From Diphasiastrum complanatum (taxonomy: Eukaryota > Streptophyta > Lycopodiopsida > Lycopodiales > Lycopodiaceae): 64,000 bases of DNA. Positions 58,117 through 64,000 of the stretch are shown here, one piece after another; position 1 is the first letter of the stretch; every line of letters starts with the position of its first letter. A program made the position numbers and the translations under genes. Where the stretch lies: NCBI GenBank assembly GCA_029204225.1, contig CM055106.1:41244368-41308367 (forward strand), read 5' to 3'. The notes beneath the pieces are model-generated. The model was not told where the DNA came from. It did not search any database and saw nothing but the letters and a program-made list of their open reading frames with translations.

Positions 58117-58760
58117 AAGATCTTACGTACCGACTGAGGAGGGGAATATATAAAGAATACGTTCGGTACTTATCTTCAAAGCAAAGGTATCCATCATCAA
58201 ATGACAACCCCTTACACACCTCAACAAAATGGTGTTGCCGAAAGAAAGAATCGCACTATCATGGAGATGGCTCGATGCATGCTCAAGGCAAAGGGCCTAC
58301 CTCACAAGTTTTGGGCTGAAGCGGTTATAACGGCGGCTTGCATTAGTAATCGGTGTCCTACTAAAGCATTGAAGGTATTAACTCCTTATGAAGTTTGGTA
58401 TTGTAAGAAGCCTACTGTTTCTCACTTACGCATCTTTGGTTGCACGGCTTATGCTTTCATTCTCGATAAGCTAAGAACCAAGCTTGATGATAAAGGAGTT
58501 AAATGCATATTTGTTGGCTATAGTAGCGAAAGCAAGGGCTATAGGTTGTTTAATATGGATACCAATAAAATCATAGTGAGTCATGATGTTCATTTTGATG
58601 AAAAGACCTCCTATGATGTTGCGCCCACTCATGTCATGAAAGGGGACTTCCCCCATGATGCATATTTCCAGATTTGGTTTTGCCATCTAATCATGAAGAT
58701 AAGGGACTGCCATCAACTTCTAGTGGACAGCCCACTACTTCTTCAATTTTGCAGCCCATA
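58117..58760 (+). pseudogene. Integrase C-terminal half, fused to gag
   Basis: Directly after the truncated knuckle comes LRTD, a TGA (58136) where GGGEY is expected, then TTPYTPQQNGVAERKNRTIM with the catalytic Glu. GLPHKFWAEAV, LRIFGCTAYAF, KCIFVGYSSESKGYRLF and DVHFDE follow, in normal copia order. The first catalytic Asp and the whole protease are missing. The frame from 58201 is open for 186 codons and then shifts. Confidence 0.85.
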
Positions 58761-59340
58761 GTTCATCAAGAAGAACCTATTTATGGTGAACAACAGCCTG
58801 TTGAAGACATTTTGTTTGGAGAGAATTTTTCATTACTTGAAGAATCTTTTGTCATCTCATGCCTCTCCGAGGGACAGCTTTGATGACGCCATCGATGATG
58901 CATCTCTTGATAGTTTGCCAAATTTTTATGATGAAGACGTTGGACAGCAGGTTCGGTCATCTTCTTTTGGTCATTTACAGCCCATTTTACATCATGAGCA
59001 GTCCATTGTGCTTCAGGAACAACCTTCAGAAGATTATGGACAACATGGTCCATGTTGGGAACACTTTGGGCAGCAAAGTGTTGAACAGCCCATAACAGTT
59101 CCTTGTCGGCTATTGGAGACTTTGTAGGACAACAAAGAAATGTCTTACTACGAAGAGAAAGCACATGCCTCTTTAAAATCAGTACCTCTTGCTGATTTTT
59201 TTGGATCTACACTTACTCTTCATCATGATGTTGGTACATTGCCTATTCTATGTGAGCAAGTCATTGATGGTAAGGTTCAGGAGGATGTGATGCCAAAAGA
59301 GTTTGGTACTCTTTTTTATTGTCCTTACGGTAAGAAGTAT
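58674..59340 (+). pseudogene. Region after integrase in the nested element, without reverse transcriptase
   Basis: Open frames continue with STSSGQPTTSSILQPIVHQE, a Ser/Gln/Glu-rich linker with repeated HQEEP/HHEQS/LQEQP and SLLEESF pieces to about 59127. A further open piece (59140-59346) has SYYEEKAHASLKSVPLADFF. No reverse transcriptase or RNase H motif can be found before the polypurine tract. The linker appears internally duplicated (QPIVHQEEP and QPILHHEQS). I cannot say what 59140-59346 encodes. Confidence 0.5.
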
Positions 59341-59629
59341 TTTTGAATGATGTGGGAGCCTATGATGGATTACAAATCCATGTTTCGACTTATTGCCGAG
59401 TTTATGTTGGTTCCCTACTTTGGATGGAGCATGCGAATCCTCACCCTTCGACTTGATGCTTCATCATTACACATTCTTTTCCTTTTATATGTTGGACATG
59501 ATTGGGGATGAGATTTTGACTACTTCGGTGTGAAGTTTATTTGGCGACATGAAGTTCTGATAGCAAGTTGCGTTTTTCTCTTTCGAGAAGTTGCTTCATG
59601 TTATGTTATGCATTTCCATTTAAGGAGGG

Positions 59630-60094
59630 TGTTGGAATGTAAATGGAATTGCTTACATTACCATAGGTTACTTTGACCCAAAAGGTCGAGAGTTGTGTAA
59701 CCATGGTATTTATTATATTAGGCCTACTAAACTTAGAGTTAGCTAAGTTAGTATGAAATTAACTTGGTAGGGACTCATGGGTCCACTAGTCCTAATTGTG
59801 ACATTAAGTACCCCAACTTGACATATTGGAGGTACCTTATTCTTTCTCTGTAACTTATAGAAAGTTGGATAGTCAATAGTCAAGTAGTTGGAAAGCCAAT
59901 AGTCATGAAGTTAGATAGTCATCTTGGACTATATATATATGTGTGCATCCCATTTGTATGACACACTTTTGTTAAGCAATCTACTGTTCATATTGGCTGT
60001 CCACAAGTTTCTACAAGAGGGTCATCTAACCATCTCTCTCTTCTCTTTGAGAATACTTTGTGTTAATGAATAGTCTTGATTCTGGATTCCTACA
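59630..60094 (+). repeat. 3' LTR of the nested element
   Basis: 465 bases, TGTTGGAATG to CCTACA. Near-identical to the 5' LTR except for a deletion of repeat units and a short insertion (ATTGGCTGTCC context, about 59985-60012). Preceded by AAGGAGGG. Confidence 0.9.
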
Positions 60095-60100
60095 TGATAT

Positions 60101-60270
60101 GACAGATTTGAAGCAGTGCAAAAATGAACTAGATTCAAAGTTCGAAATGAAGTATATGGTGATCTCCATCATTGTCTAGGAATACAGATAAGTAGGGACA
60201 GAGTGAGGAAGAACATGCACTTAATCTAGGAGAGATACATTATAGACATGCTCAAGAGGTATGGTATGGG
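60101..60270 (+). pseudogene. Copia reverse transcriptase, right part
   Basis: Continues the frame broken at 56245: MTDLKQCKNELDSKFEMKYM, then after a frame change LHHCLGIQISRDR and YIIDMLKRYGMG. These correspond to the region after the YVDD motif in copia reverse transcriptase. The similarity ends after the GMG motif, where unrelated sequence begins. Confidence 0.75.
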
Positions 60271-60516
60271 AATTTGGATTTGGAAGGCAAAAATTTCTGG
60301 CGAACGAGTCACATTCGATGATACTTTGAGGCTTCATTGTATGATTCATCAATCCGATCTTCATTGTGAAGTTTTTGGTGTTGCAGCATATTTTTTAAAA
60401 TTGTTTTATTTTGGATCATGATGTTACTTCACGTCTTGGTTTGCGGGTAGATAGCGAGGCTGACATGTATTATTGATTTTTGCGAAAGCTCTACAGGTGG
60501 ATCTTTATGTCTGCAG

Positions 60517-61496
60517 ATGTGCCTAGTGCTTCCCCTGCACCACCTCCCAAAGGTGGTTTATCGAAGCTGTCCAGATCTGCAGAGTGAGGCTCATTTTCTG
60601 TTGCCACTGATTTTTTTTGTCTTCAGCTGCTTGGTCATGTTTCGCTGCTATCAAAATAAACAAGTATCGAGAGGGCAACACATACTATGGCAGCGGTTTC
60701 TTTGTCTCTTTTATTTTAGCGGACTAGAGTTGCAGCTGTCTATTACTTATTTCCAATGGATGCCACAGAATATCTTCCTTGTTACCAAGTGTTAGAGATA
60801 GGTTTGATAGTTAATATAGTGTCTTCCTCTTTTTGTTCCCTGGGCAAAATCGTAGTTAATAAGCATTTGTGTATATTTCAAGGCGTTTCTTCAGCTTTGT
60901 TGCTTGATTGAAGGCAATGAAGTTTGTTAACCCTTTTGTATGTGCAGTTGCTATTCAGCAGTAATCTAACTTCCATTTCTTTCAGCTGGTTTCAAAGACA
61001 GGGAAAGCTAGAATATCGTTTTACACAAGCTACACAGTGCTTATCTTCAAGTGTTTACAGCTGGCTGTTTTGTACATTTATTTATAGGGTCTACATCATT
61101 GCCCTACATGTCATAGATTGTTTATATTTCTTATTGCATTCTTCAAGGACAATTATGATGGCACAATTATGAAGGGGTAAAGTCATAGTTTTATAATGTT
61201 CGTCAATGCTTGGTATTTTTTTTGTCTTTTAGCATTGTGATTCCAAGTGCTGTCTTGAGCTGTAAGCAGAGAACCTAACTGATGTGCAGAGTACTGACTG
61301 TAAATTTTGACATTCACCACGATAGAGGCATGATAAAGATTGCAATTTGCTGGCTAGATGGCATATGTATGATATCATGTATATTGTTGTTCTAGCAGTG
61401 CTGCAGAAACTGTTGAGAAGTACCGGAGATATACGATGGAGTATGTGCAAAGACTAAATCATAAGTATTTCTCAGATCAAAACATAAATTCAATCG
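60517..61496 (+). pseudogene. Exon-like segments of an unrecognised plus-strand gene
   Basis: Several short pieces are bounded by splice-like signals. 60517-60583 follows GTCTGCAG and reads VPSASPAPPPKGGLSKLSR. 60627-60695 follows a T-rich acceptor and can read AWSCFAAIKINKYREGNTYY. The most convincing is 61396-61496: acceptor TTGTTGTTCTAG, reading SAAETVEKYRRYTMEYVQRL then NHKYFSDQN, with a perfect GTAAGT donor. I do not recognise the protein, and phases between the pieces were not all reconciled. They could be real exons of a gene extending beyond, or captured exons. Confidence 0.3.
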
Positions 61497-62174
61497 GTAA
61501 GTTTTTGGAATATTGTTCCACGTATGTAATAATCCGTTGCCATACAAGAGAAGAAAATAAACATTGACTCAAATTTTGTGTAGTTGAATAAGATAGAAGC
61601 CATTGGATGTTGACAATTTTGTTGTCGTATGTTTTAAGAAACTATTTTCTATACTTGCAAATTGAAAAGGCCCTTTCTTAGATTTGGAATGTGAACTTCA
61701 TTATATCATACTTGGTATACAATGGTATTCATGTATTTGTATATTTTTTCACACTTTTTTCAAACCTTGCCTCTTGATGTGCATTCGAAAGTTTGATATG
61801 GCATGGAGCTCAAAACTTGGGCAAAAGGGCGAACTACATAAGAACTACTGGCATTTTGCATCTCTTCGTCTAATCAATGTGTTTTTACCCTTCAAATTTT
61901 GCTAATGCTCTTATTGTTTTCGTTCAGAAAAAGACTTCGAATTGATGGGGAATATTGCAAACATTCTATAGGCATTCCAATAATTCTATACTTGGAAAAA
62001 TAGAATAACTTCTTCTGTATACGACATCAATCACCCTGACTAGGGAGTAATCTACCCTTTGTGAATTTCATCTTTTCGATTTTTTCTTCTTTTTGAGTAA
62101 ATATCTCACTTTTGTACTTTGTTAAAAAAAGAAGAAGAGGCCATTTGGTTTTGTTTCCCATAATATTTTTCACT
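61497..62174. other. No recognisable gene
   Basis: AT-rich sequence after the last exon-like segment, which would be an intron if the gene is real. No matching downstream exon was identified. Confidence 0.3.
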
Positions 62175-62363
62175 ATGGCCGACAATCGAGTGGTTATCCC
62201 TATGAGTACTCCTATTGCACTCTACTCACCACCTAATAGCCCTAGTTGTCCTATGTCTAGCCATGATTGTAGTCCAAGTTCAGTTAGACCAAGTTTGCCT
62301 GTTGGTACTCCATCCACAGAAGCTCACATGGATAGTATGGAGAAGAGCATGACCGAGATGTGA
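62175..62363 (+). other. Short Ser/Pro-rich open frame
   Basis: ATG at 62175 (CACTATGGCC) opens 62 codons: MADNRVVIPMSTPIALYSPP, then a Ser/Pro/Cys-rich part and MEKSMTEM, ending in TGA. Reading through, FVNEVFGFDLNRNELDLKKR follows, so it may be the N-terminus of a longer decayed protein such as a retroelement gag. Not recognised. Confidence 0.25.
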
Positions 62364-64000
62364 ATTGTGTTCCGTGAATAGGGATTTGTCAATGAAGTGT
62401 TTGGGTTCGATTTGAATCGGAATGAATTGGACCTAAAAAAAAGAGAAATGGTCCTTTTATTCTAAATTATTCTTTGATTGTGCTAATCATCAATGTTTCT
62501 TTGTTTTTGACTTTCAATGTTTTGATTAGTATTCAAATGTTTACCTAATGTACTGTGTGAGGGATGCTTGATGATGGATCATGGATAAATCATAAATGAC
62601 AATTTCAAGTGGAATTCAGAACGTGGAATCTACTATTTAGTTTTTGAAGTTTGAATTGTGTTCATTCAACATTTTACGTGATTCGGTCACCAGTGAACAC
62701 TAATCTAGTTTTAGGCTTCAGCTTTGAATTTATGTATTTATTAAAATTTGGTCCACGTACATGGTTTGTAGACTTAGTGTGGAGTGGTTTTCTATTGAAA
62801 AAAGTGCCCAAAACTTTGGAAAACCCTATGTTTTTGGCCGTTTCGCAAGTACCAGCTTTGCTGCTCTATGCTTGTCCATAAAAAGTATTAATCCACTCCT
62901 CTTTCAGCGATTTACAATAGCAATCTACCTGCAATCATTCCTTCCCACATATTCCCCATGAAATTTTGAGAAAAATTATTTTCTAGAACGTGGTTCCCAT
63001 ACCAACTGTGACAAATGTCTACGAGTCCTGCCTATTATTCTTGTCACCTGGCACATGGCATCCAACTGTCGGTGTTTAATGTGCCCATGTCACTTGTGAC
63101 CTATGAATATTGAGTGACTCATAGGGTACCACCGCCAAAGACTTGTGACCACTTGGTCACTTCAGCTACTTGTTGAGTAGCATGTTGTCAATGGCATGTA
63201 CTTGGTAAACCTTTCTGTCCATAGGCAATAGAAAGTTTCCTTTCAATGGCTATAATGCAAATTAAGAATAAAAATCACAGCTGGGCTGTTGACTAATTGA
63301 TTATAGGTTTAAACTATACTTGAGGAGATGTATATTTTCTTCTTCCAAGCACTTATTTGACTATAAGGAGGGAAAATAGGGCTTGTTTCTTATATTGCCA
63401 AAAGGTTAACGGATTTGCATGAGATTTCACTAACATAACATAGAGAGGCCAATAGTATGCTGACAAATCTGTGCAGATGACCTCGAGAGATAGCCATGGA
63501 GCTTTTCAACTTTTATGATTGGGCATGGGATGAAACACTCACATTAAAACACAATTCAAAAGTTTAGAATGTAAAAAATAAACAGTGCTTTATTTGTCAA
63601 TTCCATTTTTTAGAATCTCGAATGAAAACAACACCATCACAAGAACATGGCAAAATTATGTACACAACTCTATAACAAAAAACTTACATAATCAATGAAA
63701 GACTTCAAAATATGGAATAGGAATCTTTTGAACAATTTCTCACAACTTTCAAAAAGAATAAAAATCCATACATTGATGCAATCCGAACAACCCTAAAAAC
63801 ACCAACATTGTTCTAAAAAGAAAACCCAAACAATTTCAATCCATCTTTGGCAAGCTAACAATGATAAAGATTATGTTCTAGTGCCATATGTTGTCCGAAC
63901 TTACTGCACATCCTATTTAACAAAGGCAGATGATACAATAAGAAGCGCTTTACAACATATTATAAAATAAAGCACAGGAAGTCCAATAAATATGATGGAA
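62364..64000. other. No recognisable gene
   Basis: AT-rich sequence to the window end; 63540-64000 is particularly A-rich. No LTR, domain or RNA gene could be supported. Confidence 0.35.

Larger units (their letters stand above)
56240..60100 (+). mobile_element. Younger LTR retrotransposon nested in the old copia element
   Basis: Complete in outline: 5' LTR 56246-56725, primer site 56726-56737, interior with gag and integrase, polypurine tract AAGGAGGG at 59622-59629, 3' LTR 59630-60094. TGATAT at 56240-56245 and again at 60095-60100 is the target duplication (5 or 6 bases). Joining the flanks restores the host frame LIRHDMTDLKQ of the copia reverse transcriptase. The element lacks protease, most of integrase and the whole reverse transcriptase-RNase H, so it must have relied on proteins from other elements. 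Confidence 0.9.

Noticed and set aside
1-64000. tRNA, rRNA, snoRNA genes, CRISPR arrays, endogenous virus
   Set aside because: The only tRNA-like matches are the retrotransposon primer-binding sites; no direct-repeat/spacer array, rRNA segment or virus-specific protein was seen.

Overview
The window is nuclear DNA of a land plant. It is AT-rich, has spliceosomal introns, one large plant-type WW-domain gene with relatives across land plants, and a very high load of decayed Ty1/copia and Ty3/gypsy retrotransposons. Transposase-like families such as the DUF7869-type protein near 15 kb are, to my knowledge, common in seed-free plants, so a fern or other seed-free vascular plant with a large genome is my best guess. 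The sequence alone does not prove this. No tRNA, rRNA, CRISPR or bacterial operon structure was seen.

0-14 kb is a pile of broken retroelements. A plus-strand copia element (770 to about 4800) has an LTR, an initiator-Met tRNA primer-binding site, gag, protease and integrase, but no reverse transcriptase. Two minus-strand copies of one chimeric unit (about 6690-5470 and 13760-12110) join a transposase-like coding region to a copia protease fragment. Between them lie a minus-strand copia element (11220-8845), whose reverse-transcriptase core is replaced by foreign sequence also found alone at 1-475, and a gypsy chromodomain fragment (12088-11470). 14.8-16.6 kb holds a decayed plus-strand DUF7869-type transposase-like gene.

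18.0-18.8 kb contains exon-like pieces of two convergent genes: a plus-strand C-terminus with a tandemly duplicated exon, and a minus-strand terminal exon resembling the C-terminal part of lipoate-protein ligases. 21.4-23.1 kb is an LTR/leader with a gag relic. 25.0-26.4 kb is a degenerate minus-strand proline/serine-rich gene. 27.5-31.9 kb is old, AT-rich LTR-element sequence. 31.96-32.79 kb is a deleted copy of the 9-11 kb copia family.

33.7-44 kb holds the one gene that looks intact: ten coding exons, 1088 codons, two WW domains and a proline-rich tract, a homologue of formin-binding protein 4 (FNBP4-like, probably nuclear and splicing-linked). Its introns, especially intron 8, carry repeats and a MITE-like element.

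46.6-49 kb is a gag-only gypsy-type element with a tRNA-Asp primer-binding site. 49.3-49.9 kb is another LTR-like block with a long CT microsatellite. 54.3-60.3 kb is the best-resolved nest: an old copia element carrying unrecognised coding sequence, interrupted by a hAT-like MITE with a perfect 8-bp target duplication, and by a younger LTR element (56246-60094) with two LTRs, a primer site, a polypurine tract and a matching target duplication, but without protease or reverse transcriptase. 60.5-61.5 kb has several exon-like segments of an unrecognised gene. The rest is non-genic as far as I can see.

The most striking theme is that the copia-type elements here lack reverse transcriptase or have it replaced, and some carry foreign coding sequence. 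They are probably non-autonomous elements that shuffle gene fragments.
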